64,000 nt of DNA from Paramacrobiotus metropolitanus (taxonomy: Eukaryota > Tardigrada > Eutardigrada > Parachela > Macrobiotidae): the NCBI RefSeq assembly GCF_019649055.1, contig NW_026570237.1, positions 1,426,001 through 1,490,000 of the forward strand, read 5' to 3'. Shown here piece after piece: positions 1 through 11,300 of the stretch. A program made the translations under genes and the position numbers. Under the pieces are notes generated by a model, which was given only the letters and a program-made list of their open reading frames with translations, was not told the DNA's origin and searched no databases. The stretch's first letter is position 1, and the number at the start of each line of letters is the position of its first letter.

Positions 1-212
1 TAGCTAAAGTGTTGTTTGTCGGTGGACGATAATCGGATGTTTCATACCGCTTCTTGCACAAATATGCACACATACTAAGAATTTTTATATAGTGCACATA
101 TGGACGCGGCACACAAAACTTTCCATCGACTTTTCAGCTGCCTTCGCACGTTCTAATGAAGCACAAACTGTTTTGTGCTGATGTGTGTAATCTGTCAGAA
201 AAGCTAATCAAG

Positions 213-372
213 ATGGATTGGATTCAGAGGGACGCAGGAATCCGGGTATTGCGACACACGACACGCCCCCTTTCTAGTGGTCTCTCTGTTACAGTTATGT
301 GTGTGTGTGAATTGGTATAAATTGGGAAATGCTAAGCGCTAACATGTGTCACTTGCTTCGTAAAATTTTTTT
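213..372. repeat. 160-bp exact direct repeat R1, copy 1
   Basis: This stretch is identical, base for base by eye, to 2061-2220. It ends in a T run that continues differently in each copy. It carries a short GT run and no convincing gene. Confidence 0.9.
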
Positions 373-1965
373 ACCGGTATTTTGTATACCGAATGCATAC
401 CGGTATTTTTTGTGTAGTTCTGTCGTGACCTTTCGCATTTACGCGCCATCATGATTCTAGCGTCTTTTTGCTATCAGCTTGCAGTTGTTTTGAGGTATAA
501 CTATAATAATTCATCATGTCTGCATCGGTTTATGCAAGTGTCGGGTATGTATCTGGTGATTTTGTTGGACCAGCTAGTAAGAAGAAGTTGGATCGCATCA
601 ATCGGCAACACGTCAAATGCACCATTTATTATATGGAAAGAACAACTGCCTGTAACACGAAGATGAATGCGGACTTCCTTTTGGATCCAGCCACCGTAGT
701 TATTGCCAGTATTCTACCTGTTTTGCATCACTCGCTCAGCCTTGTGGACGCGGTTTTATGGCTTATGCCCACTTGGCGGAATCCCGTCAAACCTTCAAAC
801 ACCCACAACGTATTTTTCAAAGTCGTCCAGGAGGTTTCGCCCGCTGCCCCCGCATTTTACCGCACACACTTGTGCGCAAACCTTGCCGGAGACATCGCCG
901 CGAGACCTGTTTCACCGAAAAGCCGGTAAGCCAGTACCACCTCCAAACATGACCTGCATTATGTTCCTGGAGAGTTACTCCTGTCTGGTTCCTACCTAAA
1001 GTTTTTCCTGACCCGGATTCATCGTCTTCGCTTACGTGTCCTGTTATCATTAAATTGTTACCGCTATTGCTGCATGACCTCCCTGCCTTTCACATTCCGG
1101 ATCTTCGACCTATCGTCGTATTGTGCAACCTTCAGTTGGCCTTTAACCATTGTTTACTTGCGGATTCGTCCTTATTGCATTTGATCTGTGGAATTCCCAG
1201 ATCTCCTGGAGACTAGTTTATCGTTTTGCCTTTAATTCGTAGGAGCAATAGGAATTCCATTGCGCCCTGCTTTATGTACAAATTCCAGTTGTGTACGTTC
1301 CTATGTGCAGTACTGCATGATGTAAGTTCGCAAAAGCAGCACCTTACCTTCGAGTTTTGCGCCGTTACCTTATGTTCACCTTCTATAGAACCGTTTTCGT
1401 GGTTGCCATAATTCGTCTTATTGTCATTGCCGCAGGATGCGACAGGAATTCCGTCGCTACCTGCTTTGTGTACGCAATTCTTTGATTTGCGGACATTAAT
1501 TTTGTGAGCTGTGCTGTGCTTGGCGTGATTTCCGCCGGAACAGCACTTTAAATTATTAGCGTTCAGTCCAAATTCAGTCGTGGATTTAGGCCAGTCTGTG
1601 GAATTCCCAGACCAACTAAAATCGTTCGTCTGCCTTGCCTTATTGCCGTCGGATGTGCAGGACTTCCTTGCAACCGGCTTTATTACATCTTTCGTGCAAA
1701 CTCGTGTACTTCGCTCGGTGGAATACCGCCCTAAGCCGTACTGATTTGCTATTTCTGTGGATCACTTAATTTGCCAATTATTTCGTGAATGCGCAGGGAT
1801 GTGCGGAATCCCGCACCTCACTAGCCGCGCTCATGTAAGTGTTTCCCTTGAATCAATGGAATCAGTCTTCATAATCGTCGCAACCGATCCTAGGAACTAT
1901 CGTCATCATCACGCCGCATTGGATCTTCTTTTGTGTCCTTTTCGTGTTTTCGTTTTGGGTTTTTG
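373..1965. other. Non-genic stretch between repeats
   Basis: I see no recognisable gene. Short open frames on both strands (for example 516-929 +) have no familiar motif and overlap one another in several frames, which suggests decayed or non-coding DNA. The right half carries the degenerate GGAATTCC repeats listed separately. A mobile-element remnant is possible but no diagnostic domain is visible. Confidence 0.5.
1189..1815. repeat. Degenerate tandem repeat, period about 200 bp
   Basis: Related blocks recur near 1230-1300, 1410-1490 and 1630-1710: an 'attcgt...cttattg' lead-in, a GGAATTCC-like core, then 'ctgctttatgtac'. A second recurring phrase, GTGGAATTCCCAGA, is at about 1189 and 1600, with weaker forms near 1720 and 1803. 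The copies are divergent, so the array is old. Confidence 0.5.
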
Positions 1966-2062
1966 GGCTTGGGGCCGGTTCCGGCCATGTTCGGCATAAC
2001 TGCCCAAAGGAAGTAAATTCCGAGCCCACCTTCGGTGTTCTCGCGTGGCGTGTAGGAGCAAT
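1966..2062. repeat. 97-bp direct repeat R2, copy 1
   Basis: Near-identical to 2245-2341. It contains a GC-rich inverted motif (CCGGTTCCGG) near its left end and abuts the second R1 copy directly, so R2-R1-R2 forms a nested local duplication. Confidence 0.85.
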
Positions 2063-2220
2063 GGATTGGATTCAGAGGGACGCAGGAATCCGGGTATTGC
2101 GACACACGACACGCCCCCTTTCTAGTGGTCTCTCTGTTACAGTTATGTGTGTGTGTGAATTGGTATAAATTGGGAAATGCTAAGCGCTAACATGTGTCAC
2201 TTGCTTCGTAAAATTTTTTT
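2061..2220. repeat. 160-bp exact direct repeat R1, copy 2
   Basis: Exact copy of 213-372, 1.85 kb away. It begins where R2 copy 1 ends and runs into a T-rich spacer before R2 copy 2. Confidence 0.9.
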
Positions 2221-2244
2221 TTTTGTTTTTGTTGTCTTTGTGAT

Positions 2245-2341
2245 GGCTTGGGGCCGGTTCCGGCCATGTTCGGCATAACTGCCCAAAGGAAGTAAATTCC
2301 GAGCCCACCTTCGGTGTTCTCGCGTGGCGTGTAGGAGCAAT
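2245..2341. repeat. 97-bp direct repeat R2, copy 2
   Basis: Copy of 1966-2062. It ends exactly where homology to the last exon of the PRDM-like genes begins, so the junction may mark the breakpoint that carried a zinc-finger fragment here. Confidence 0.85.
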
Positions 2342-2722
2342 ATGGATGCTTATAAACGCACGCGAAAATGCATAAGGAGGACCATATCTGCGATACCTCT
2401 GGTCCGGTGTTCCGCTCTAAGAGAGCCTAAACAGCATTAATACGGTCATCGGTGTGACCGTTCCTTCATTTGCGAATTGTGCGGAATAATCTTTAAGATA
2501 CTAAGCAATGCAGCATAAAATGCTGATTCACACGGGAAAAGTACGGAAGAAAGGCCTAACTAAACGGGAGGAAATGCGCCGGAAGGGCGTGCTCAGCGAC
2601 TGCAGTGTCCGGGACAGAGGATGCGCTACGAAGAGTGCCCGTATAAATGCGAGGAATTTCGACTCGCCCGCTTGCTCTGGGCAGTCTGCAGCAGCATCAA
2701 CGGAAGAAGCATTCCAAGAGTG
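2342..2722 (+). pseudogene. Broken fragment of the PRDM-family last exon (C2H2 fingers)
   Basis: The bases align with the final exon of the array genes (for example 11,950-12,350 and 21,860-22,250). Remnants are visible of the finger starting VFRS, the finger ending with QHKM, the basic KKR-KREEMRRKGV spacer and the terminal finger with LQQHQ. The first finger or two and every upstream exon are missing. Stops and shifts interrupt the frame: the CGSVF cysteine region is altered and the last finger reads in two frames. It is the only piece of the family found left of the TAF1A-like gene. Confidence 0.85.
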
Positions 2723-3276
2723 ACCTTACCGTGCAAAGCGGCACTGTGCATCCGGTATGGTCTTCCATGCGACGTTAAAAATATCCTTAATAATTGGTTT
2801 TATTTGAATTTTGAAAGTAATCGGATTTGCAACGATTTTCTGCCTGGTACTCATACTGTTACTTAGGGTAGTACATACGCTACATGTTACTGGCCAGGAG
2901 AGGAAATTCTCTTGTCCAAAGGATATTAATGATATAGAAGGAATTCTGTGATTTTTCTGTACTTGCGCTCATGTTGTGAATATATTTTTGTTCCTTTTGT
3001 GAGTGTAGTTTTCAAGTTTGTTATTGATTGAACATAGTGTTGTCTCGTTCCATAAGAAAGTACATCCCGATCGCGCGAGAAAGTGCCTTGAACACTGCCT
3101 TCCGGTTTCTTCTACATATATATCCGCATCGCGCAACCGTAGCGTATTACAAAACGTACTCTCACTTTTGTAGTATAAGAAAATTCTGTTAAGTATAAGA
3201 AAAAACTGCAACCAGATATATCTACCCAGTAGAGAGTAAAAACAGCATCGTAAAACTCATGCCCACCTCCGCGGAA
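2723..3276. other. Intergenic, nothing recognised
   Basis: AT-rich sequence between the finger pseudogene and the 3' end of the TAF1A-like gene. It should include that gene's 3' untranslated region on the minus strand. I see no further gene. Confidence 0.5.
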
Positions 3277-6200
3277 TCAACGTCTTTTGCGCGCAGACAG
3301 AGTCTGTGAGGCAGGTCTTCCTCTTTTCCGAGTAGAGCTCGCTGGTTGTGCCGCTTCCGGACGGATCATCTTGTACTGGCTGGTGCTCGGCGGAAGAGTG
3401 TCGTCCAGCTTCGGCTCAGCCCCTGATTCGTCTTCGTCCGGCCCGGGGAATTTGACTGGTTTGACCAGATTGGCCAGATTACGCTCCTTCGTTCTCTCCC
3501 TGAGCCGCCGGCTGACCCCGTCGTGGCAATGGCGCAGCTTTTCGCGATGACTGTTCAGCTGGGCTACCCTCGTCGCGTTCAAACGCTCCACAGCAGCTCT
3601 TTCGAATTCCGATCCTGTCCACACAGATTATCAGTCAGGGACCGTTGAAACATCACTTGTAAATTTTTCACTCACAGTATACTTCATAATAATTCATATA
3701 TATAAAGCCATTGCAAGTACGCAACTACGAGCATACGATATTATATAAGTGGCCACATGTAACAGATTGAAAAAGTGTGTATCGTTCAATGGATAACAGT
3801 ATGCTCACCTTTTCCTATTAAGGCAATGCAAACTTCCGTTTTGTACAGCAGCACTCGCTGTTTAATTTTGGCGGGCAACTGCAGTGCTCGGGGCACTGTG
3901 ACCGACTGGAAGTGGTACTGCGTCCACCAATCCTCGGCGTCCATCATGGCGTCGCACAAAGCATCCTTCAACTCTTCGTTCCTGTCCGTCAAAAAAAATT
4001 GCTCAAGACCGAACTTAGCAGCCGGATATACACAGAGACTGAATGAGCTCTGCAGCCGCCAGGCGCTCCAGTAATGACTAGCTGCCACTTACGACAAATC
4101 AGCGCGGCGCAGAATCCTTGCCAAGACTTTCCAGCACCGGTGGGAAAAGCGGTAATGCTCCTGACACAGGGCATTGCACAGGATTTCCAAGGCCTCCGTG
4201 TCGTAGCCGGTGTCTGAAATTAAACGTTTACGTTCAGCATTTTAGCCGTACCGATCTGCGTGCATTCATTCTGCATGTTCCAGATGAATTAATTTTTATC
4301 TCGCATTATATGTACTACTCGGGTAGTAGTACTGGTACAAAGGTCATTCCGCACGCTATATTTTCTCCGTCAGAGACGCATGATTAAATACTCCAATTAT
4401 GTCAAAGAGTAGCGCTTGTTGGCTTTAAGATATTATAACCGACTATGAGACTCCATATATACTCTGTAGGTAAGAGAAAATATTTCGCTATAGCGCGAGA
4501 AAATTATCTGCTAACTATTGGCCGCAACTTCCGATCCGGGAAATTAGCCACGGAAATTTAATTCAGAAGACAAAAATCAGTGCAAAAATCAGTGCAAAAA
4601 ATTACTCAAAATGATTTTGAATAACACTAACGATTTTTTTGGATGGTTTTCTGTACCGTAGTGACTACTAGTAACTACCGGCACGAGCTACTTTCGTCAA
4701 AAGTAATTACAGTAGCTACATGTGAGTTACTCAAATACGGAATACTTACCATATTTACCCATGTAGTGAAAATCCCAGCAGTACAGGTTGACGCTGCGAC
4801 CGAAAGGATCGAGCTGTGCCAGGCGCTGCAAGATCACCACGAGCACATATTACGCGCAATGATTTTCTCATTTTCCTGCACTTACGGTCACGTGCGGCCA
4901 TCTTCGCTGGACGTCCCGGGGGAAATAGTGCACATACACCTCCACCAAGTGGGCTGCCGCCCATGGCAGGTCGGGATGTCGCTCGGCATACCTCGACAGA
5001 ACAGTCAGCAGCGTCTCAATTTTGTCGGCCATTTGCAGAATCTGGGACAAGAACACGACAAATTGGTCGTCCACATCGGTGGCCTGGATGAAGCAGGCGA
5101 ACATCTCCGTCATGGCGGACATATCCAGCTCCCGTAAGCGGCTGGCGGACATGTTCAAGAAGTCCGACAGACCCGGCACGGTGCCGTCGGTGGCCAGTGC
5201 CGGCAGGTGGATGTCCTCGGGACTGTCCGCCCCGGGTGGCAGGTACAACTCCAAACCGGCATCCGCATCCGGCTCCTCCGGCGCCCTCCAACAGTTGGAC
5301 ATGACGCGCAGCATCTGCAGGCGGGCACGCCATTCAACGCTGAGGCGCGTGCATATATCGGGTGCCTCGCTGGGAAGGACGCTGGGCACAGCGATCGCTG
5401 CCTGGCGCTCCTGTGCACAAGTTTGCATTCATGAATTATGTTAACAAAAGTTTTGCTGAATCGATTGCTGCTGTAGGGTCTTATGACACCGAAGCGCCGC
5501 AAAATAATTTCAATTTTCTGTGTATTCCAGCCGAGCCTGTACCCTGTACATACGTCAACTGACAAACAGTTATTTATTGCCAGTTTTGTTAACCAGTGCT
5601 CGTTGAACTGCTTGTGCAAATACCTAATATTTATAGTCTCAATCATCTAATACTGTTTAAATCTGACTAACTCTTAAGTCACGCAATCAACTAGGTAACT
5701 CACAAGGTCAGCAACTGTCATAATCGGTAACCACACGTTACTACAGTCTACAGATAGTGCAAGGCGGTACAGCAGTGAGTACAGCCGCCGGTACTGTAAG
5801 AGTGCCGTAGAATAAACCGTTACAGCCTTTCATGTATAAGTTTAACACTGTTGAAGTTTTTTATCTAATACTCGATAGATACTGTAACTAACTGACAAAT
5901 TAAATTGACAATTTTGCTAGCCACTATTTGCTTACGTTTAACAATTTCAACGCAACTTTTTCCCGCCCGAAATTCCTTAAAACAAAGTAGCAGGCGATTA
6001 GCTGCTCCTCGCGCCCGTGTTCTCTCGCTTTCCCAGCATCTACGACGGATCTGAAAAAAGGTCAAGCATTATTGAAGGCTGCACAGATTTCCGATCAACA
6101 CAACTTGCAAATACTGTACACAGCCAAGCGCAACGACTAATAACGCGCGTATAGTGCTAGTGGTCAGTTCTTATAGCTGTTATACGATTTCTTACCGCAA

Positions 6201-7196
6201 GATACGGTAGCAGCGGTCGGTGTCCTTCTCCTTAACATTTACCAGCACGATCAGTAGCATCTACAAGCAGACTTTGACAGGACAGAATTATGTACACAGT
6301 ACAAGCAGGAAAGATAATTATCGTTAGACGGTATTTATTGCGCATGCAATCAAGCTGCGAGATTCTGATTATATTGCGGACACCGCGACTTCGATGACGA
6401 CGCGCTGCCGAAAGCGACGTTAACGAGCTAGAAAAGGGAAAGACAGTCTGCTACTTCTTGCTAGTGACTAGTGAGTCAGCGCGGACAGATCTATGCCAGG
6501 TAATGATGTCGATGGACACCAGCCGGGGACAGTGGCACGTCCGACTGACCATGAAGCTGTAGCGGCCGGAAATCAAGAAATGGAGCGGTGTGGCTAAATT
6601 AAGGACTAAGATGTTTGTGACAGCAATCTTAACAGTGCAAGATATATTAAAAAGGGGGTCTTCAGGTTAAAGGAGAGTAACAAACATTTCAAAACAAAAG
6701 ATATTTCACTATATACTGTTACGAAAACGAAAGAATTGTGCAAATACAGTACGTAACTGTTCGACTGCAATAAAACCGCTTCTCCTAAGAGTTGAATTTG
6801 TTTTGGCCACACCCACTGCACCATAGCCGATGAAAATACTTTTTAAGTATTTCCAGTGCATTCTCTGTCTTCAAACAAAACCCCAAAATTTTTTTGGGGG
6901 CCCTGGTAAATACGAATGAATATGAATGACACATTTCGGCAGCAGAATTGTGGAGGTCACCACGCGCTGTTCTGTACGGTAGTGTACACTGTACAGTAAT
7001 GGATACGTACCCGCCATAGCCAGTTATCTTGAGTTAGATCTGGGTCCATTTGATAACTGTCCAGCAGAGCTTCGACCATCGTCATGGCGAGATAGTAGCG
7101 ACCTTTGTAGATGCACTCGTGTATCAGCGGCCGACAATCCCGTACATCCACCAGCAGCTTCTCGGCTGACTGACAGCCTGACACACCGCTCTCCAT
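3277..7196 (-). CDS. TAF1A: TAF1A-like subunit of the RNA polymerase I selectivity factor (SL1/TIF-IB)
   Basis: Eight exons join in frame on the minus strand: 7196-7011, 6260-6196, 6050-5936, 5410-4886, 4825-4759, 4213-4093, 3981-3809 and 3614-3277, giving about 529 residues (human TAF1A is about 450). All borders are GT-AG and every phase matches. The order of similarity follows TAF1A: an N-terminal helical repeat (exon 1-3), a central AHL-EVYVHYF segment, EALEILC...WKVLARIL in exon 6, and the DWW-x-(Y/F)HF plus LIGKG signature in exons 7-8. TAF1A is a TPR-like helical subunit that helps recruit Pol I to rDNA promoters in the nucleolus. The C-terminal exon adds a basic tail with an AT-hook-like KRGRP core. 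An upstream start at 7244, or a further 5' exon near 7381-7330, is possible. The family is called from remembered pattern similarity, not from a search. Confidence 0.65.
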
Positions 7197-8370
7197 ATCC
7201 AACAACCAGAAAAAAACTGTTTGCCAAAAAAATACACTCCACACTCTGCCGGATTGTTGGATGTTATAAAGAAATTTGTCGTAATTCCCAATAGAGAGAT
7301 TTTTTAGTGAACTGTTCCAACTTGACCGCGGCCGAACTGTGTGCAGATTGCTTCGACGTACAGCATCGTTTCGTGGGCGACCTGTAGATGAGATGAAAAA
7401 ATTAATAATTGCTGTAGTTCGGTACTACGAGCCCACTGTACTCGTATCATACAGGTACTATTGCAAACAAAGATTGCAAAACAAAAGATCGCAATTTGCA
7501 CCTTCTAGATTGCACCGTATTCACTGTTCACATACTGACATACATAAATATAACATAATGAATTTCAGATATTCGGTACTGTACTTTCTAACAGCTGCAG
7601 ATTCTTTAACCGAACTGTTGTTATTAACTTATTATGGAGCGGATGCGAAATTATTATACACAGCAAAAACGTATACTCAAAAATCTGCGGCCTGCAGAAA
7701 GACCTGCAGCACAATTGCTAAGCTTCGCAGTGGCGCAGCAGTACTGGCAGTGGCAGTGCGAACATGTGGCGGCTCGTTGGATGTCCCATGTCACCACTCC
7801 GTCTACTGCGCTGCAGCCGCCACTAATTTAATTATCGTGAATGAAAGACACGGTGCCGCTACCAGTGTGTGGTCGACAGAGCGGCTGCTTTTTATTTGCT
7901 TGCTCAGTTACTTGCTTCCATAATAAGTATACTTTGAGCCGCACCGGCTTTACTTTAAGATTAATTTCAGGGTTTCTTGTTGAAGTCTGTGTTAATTTTT
8001 CCTTCCTTGTCAAGAACAGCTGCATGTTGTTCTCCTAAGAAAGACAATAGTATCGATTTATTAAATGACTTCCCATTAAAAAATGCGGATATTGATTGCA
8101 TGGAGAACAAAGTACTTGCTGTGATATACCGCTCATTTCCACGCTACGTTACCCGCGCCATCTCCCCGGAGAGGTGGTTAGTACTACTAAACAGCGAAAA
8201 TCATAACTGCGATTTATCATTTTTATTTACTTACTTTATTTCTTTTGGATTTCATTTTGGATCTTTAATGATGCGATTTTGATAGATTCACGCATTTGAC
8301 GATTTGGAAAATTCTTCACAAGTTGCAGTTACCAAAAGTCATCGTTTAGCATTCCCTTGGGTTTTTAATT
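7197..8370. other. Intergenic region between TAF1A-like gene and PRDM-A
   Basis: The two genes diverge here, so both promoters should lie inside. A possible 5' exon of the TAF1A-like gene (minus, about 7381-7330, acceptor CTACAG) reads VEAICTQF but its donor is weak. The long open frame 7339-7923 (+) has no recognisable domain and I do not call it. Confidence 0.4.
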
Positions 8371-11300
8371 ATGCTTTATGGCAGTCAGTTCGAGCGCAGT
8401 CGCAGTCTGCCATTCTTGCCTGACGGGGAGAGTTTTCACGACAGTCTGTGCAAGTTTCTTGAACTTTCTTCATTTGTGTTACTTAAGAGTTAAGAGTTAA
8501 GTCTCCTGATAAGTGTTAGCTCAGTTAGCTGCACTGCATACTTCGTGCGGCAAGAATCTTGCCTCTCTACAGAGGGGCATTTCTTGAAGATTCGTTGCAA
8601 TTTGTCAAGGATGATTCAGAGTAGCAGTAGTAGCAGAATCAAACTTTGTATTGCAAAGATTAGGTCTAACACATGTTGCCACATTGCAGGCGCCTGTAAA
8701 ATGTGTCTTTTAGACAGTTCGTGCAGGCATTTGTTGATCTCGCACTCGTTGCACTTTTGATATTTACCTTTAATGCATCTGCAGATTGCGAGAAATGTCA
8801 GTGCTTCCTGAGGGAGCCGTGTTGGCAGCATGCAGTGTTCGTTCAGGACGGATACAGTCTTCCGCTGGCATTTGCTAGTTTGCCAGATAACTTGGGCTTC
8901 CATCATGACAACTCACTGCAAAATGTGGAACAATCTTCAGAGAACAGCGCAAGTATGTAATTCAGCGGAAATACGTATGTGCTGTACCAGTGTATTTTTT
9001 TGCGGTGCATTTGCAAGAACGCTGCCTAATTTGCGTTGGACAATTTTGGTACATGTGCTACATGTCGTCAACGTTTGACGTCCAGTCGCAGATTATTAAT
9101 TTAATAGTTTTTCTTTGGTATGGGTGTTTGTACCTTAACACAAGTGCGCTGTATCGTAGTCCCGTCGGTCGTGGCGCGAACGGCTATCCGTCCGCAAACA
9201 GTGTTCGGACCGTTTATAGCGCCGCTGTGCGATGTCGGCGCAGCTCATTCGCGGACATATTCGTCGGCCGACGGACAGCATGTGACGTGCAGTCCAGGGA
9301 ATGATCATTGGTGCAACTGGATGAAGTTGGTCAGGACGGTTGACCACGGCCAACACAACCTCCGCGTCTTCATCCGAGAACACAAAGTCCTCTTCGTCGC
9401 CGTCAAGGTCATCCTTCCCGGCGAAGAACTCACACTGGCGTTGCCTCAAATTGACCGGAAGGAAATCATCGACAGCCATGTGAATTACGTAGCTGTATCT
9501 ATGGGTGAGTCCTACCTTCTGCGTTGGCAAACTGGTTGCCTGTACTATCTGTACGTGGAAAATTTCGATCGTGCGGATTTTTTCATTTGAAAAATGTACA
9601 TTTACATTTTTACATTTTAGAAATTCTTTTACATTTGCGTTGCGTCGCGTCCCGACTCGCGGGCTGAACCTAGATATTTGTTATAAACTCTTATTCAGGG
9701 TTCTATTTGTGCAGATGTGAGTAGCGGTACTTATGGTGACGAAATTTCCTGCTTGGTTAAGAGCGAGGATGATGGCGGCCAAGATAGCAATATGAAAGCG
9801 ATACCCGTGGCAGTTGCACTCGACGTTCCTGCTGCTTGTTTTTCCGTGGATGCACGGCCTGCGGCACAGCATGCTGACCAGATAGATCTCTTGGCATGTT
9901 CCCAGCCACTGCCAGCGCCGTCGGAAGGGCACACGCCGGCACCACTGCCTTTAACGCGCAGTATGCAACGCGAAAATTCTCCGGAGTATCCATTTCCTTC
10001 TAGCTTCCGTCCGATTGCACCTGATGCATCACTAAAAGCGGCGTCCCATCCGGAGAAACGTCAGAGTGATGAGAAAGAATCCACCGGTGTTGCGTCAAAG
10101 CAAACACCCTTCTCGCGTGTTTATTCCCTTCGTGGACGAAACGTCGCAAGCGCCAGTTTAGCCTGTAGCGATGACGATTTCTCGGATGACCGCAACGAAG
10201 ATTTCTGGTCAGCTGCGGACAACGGTACGTTGATATCGATTACTATCGGACATTGCCGCATTTCAGGATAAAATAAATCAAAGATCAGTTAAATTTCTTT
10301 TGTGTTTTTAGTTTCTTCCTCTACCGAATCTGATTACTGTAGCGAAGTAGAGGTGAACTTAGACAATGCAACGCCAAAAAGTGGGGACAGTTTGACATTC
10401 TGCACTAGACGAATCATCATTCTGAGTGTTTGTTGTTTGTATTATGCATGTTTATAGGGCGAGGTAGGAAACGTCGCACAGTCAACGCGAGAGCCAAGTT
10501 GCCTCCGAAGAAAATCGGAACAGTGGGGGCAGTGTTACCAAGTAATGGTACAAATTCAGTAAATGTATACGTTGAATTGACTAAGCACACCGCCATAATC
10601 GGATTAATTCAGTTTGCAGGTCCGGAATGCCGAATGAACTAGCTGCAGGGTGCTCGCGTGTGGAGAGAATGCGACGATTGAATGCGGTTGCTAAGATTAA
10701 TCCCTTACAGTTCTCCTCCCGCAGCGAACGTAGTGCTGCGTGGAAAGCAGTGTGGCAGGCGTACACGACGGATGATGTGGCATCGAAGAATTCCAAGTTT
10801 TCATGCAGAAAGCTGCAGATCTATGTCCAGTATCAGTTGGACAATTTTTCCATCTTGCTCGATCGCTACAACGAGAATGGCGACGTAGTTGGGTTGGATC
10901 AGTTGGACCTTGCAGCTGACACTGGGAAAGCGCCTCCGAAACCCCTTCTCCTTGAAAATTATGAGCACGATAGATGCAGACGCTACTTCAGTTACGTTTA
11001 CAGATTTGTGTGTTGGGAGTGCTCTTTGCATTTCATGGACGAAACACTATTGAACTTGCACAAGTTGCAGCATACTGATTCACCCGGCGAAGCTGCTGAT
11101 CCGCGGGATTGTCCAGTATGCAGGCGATCTTTCAGCAAACTGTCCAATTTATTGCGACATGTCATCGACCATGGCGCGAAAGCTTCGCAGATCGTACATT
11201 TTATCCCGACTGCTGATCCCAGCATTATGTGCTTTGCTTGCAAAACGGCCGCTCCGATGGATGTGTTAGCGCAGAGCCATGACGCTCACGAGACGTGCTT

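Noticed and set aside
213-2220. R1 copies as LTRs of a 2-kb retroelement
   Set aside because: No primer-binding site, polypurine tract or coding domain between them, and the ends do not form a clean TG...CA pair. R1 is also entangled with R2, which fits local duplication better.
7339-7923. 194-codon open frame as a gene
   Set aside because: No domain, biased composition or splice context. It overlaps the TAF1A-like promoter region.
10613-10642. A frameshift at the start of exon 7 in gene A
   Set aside because: The apparent shift disappears when the acceptor seven bases upstream (ATTCAG) is used. Genes E and F use the same position.
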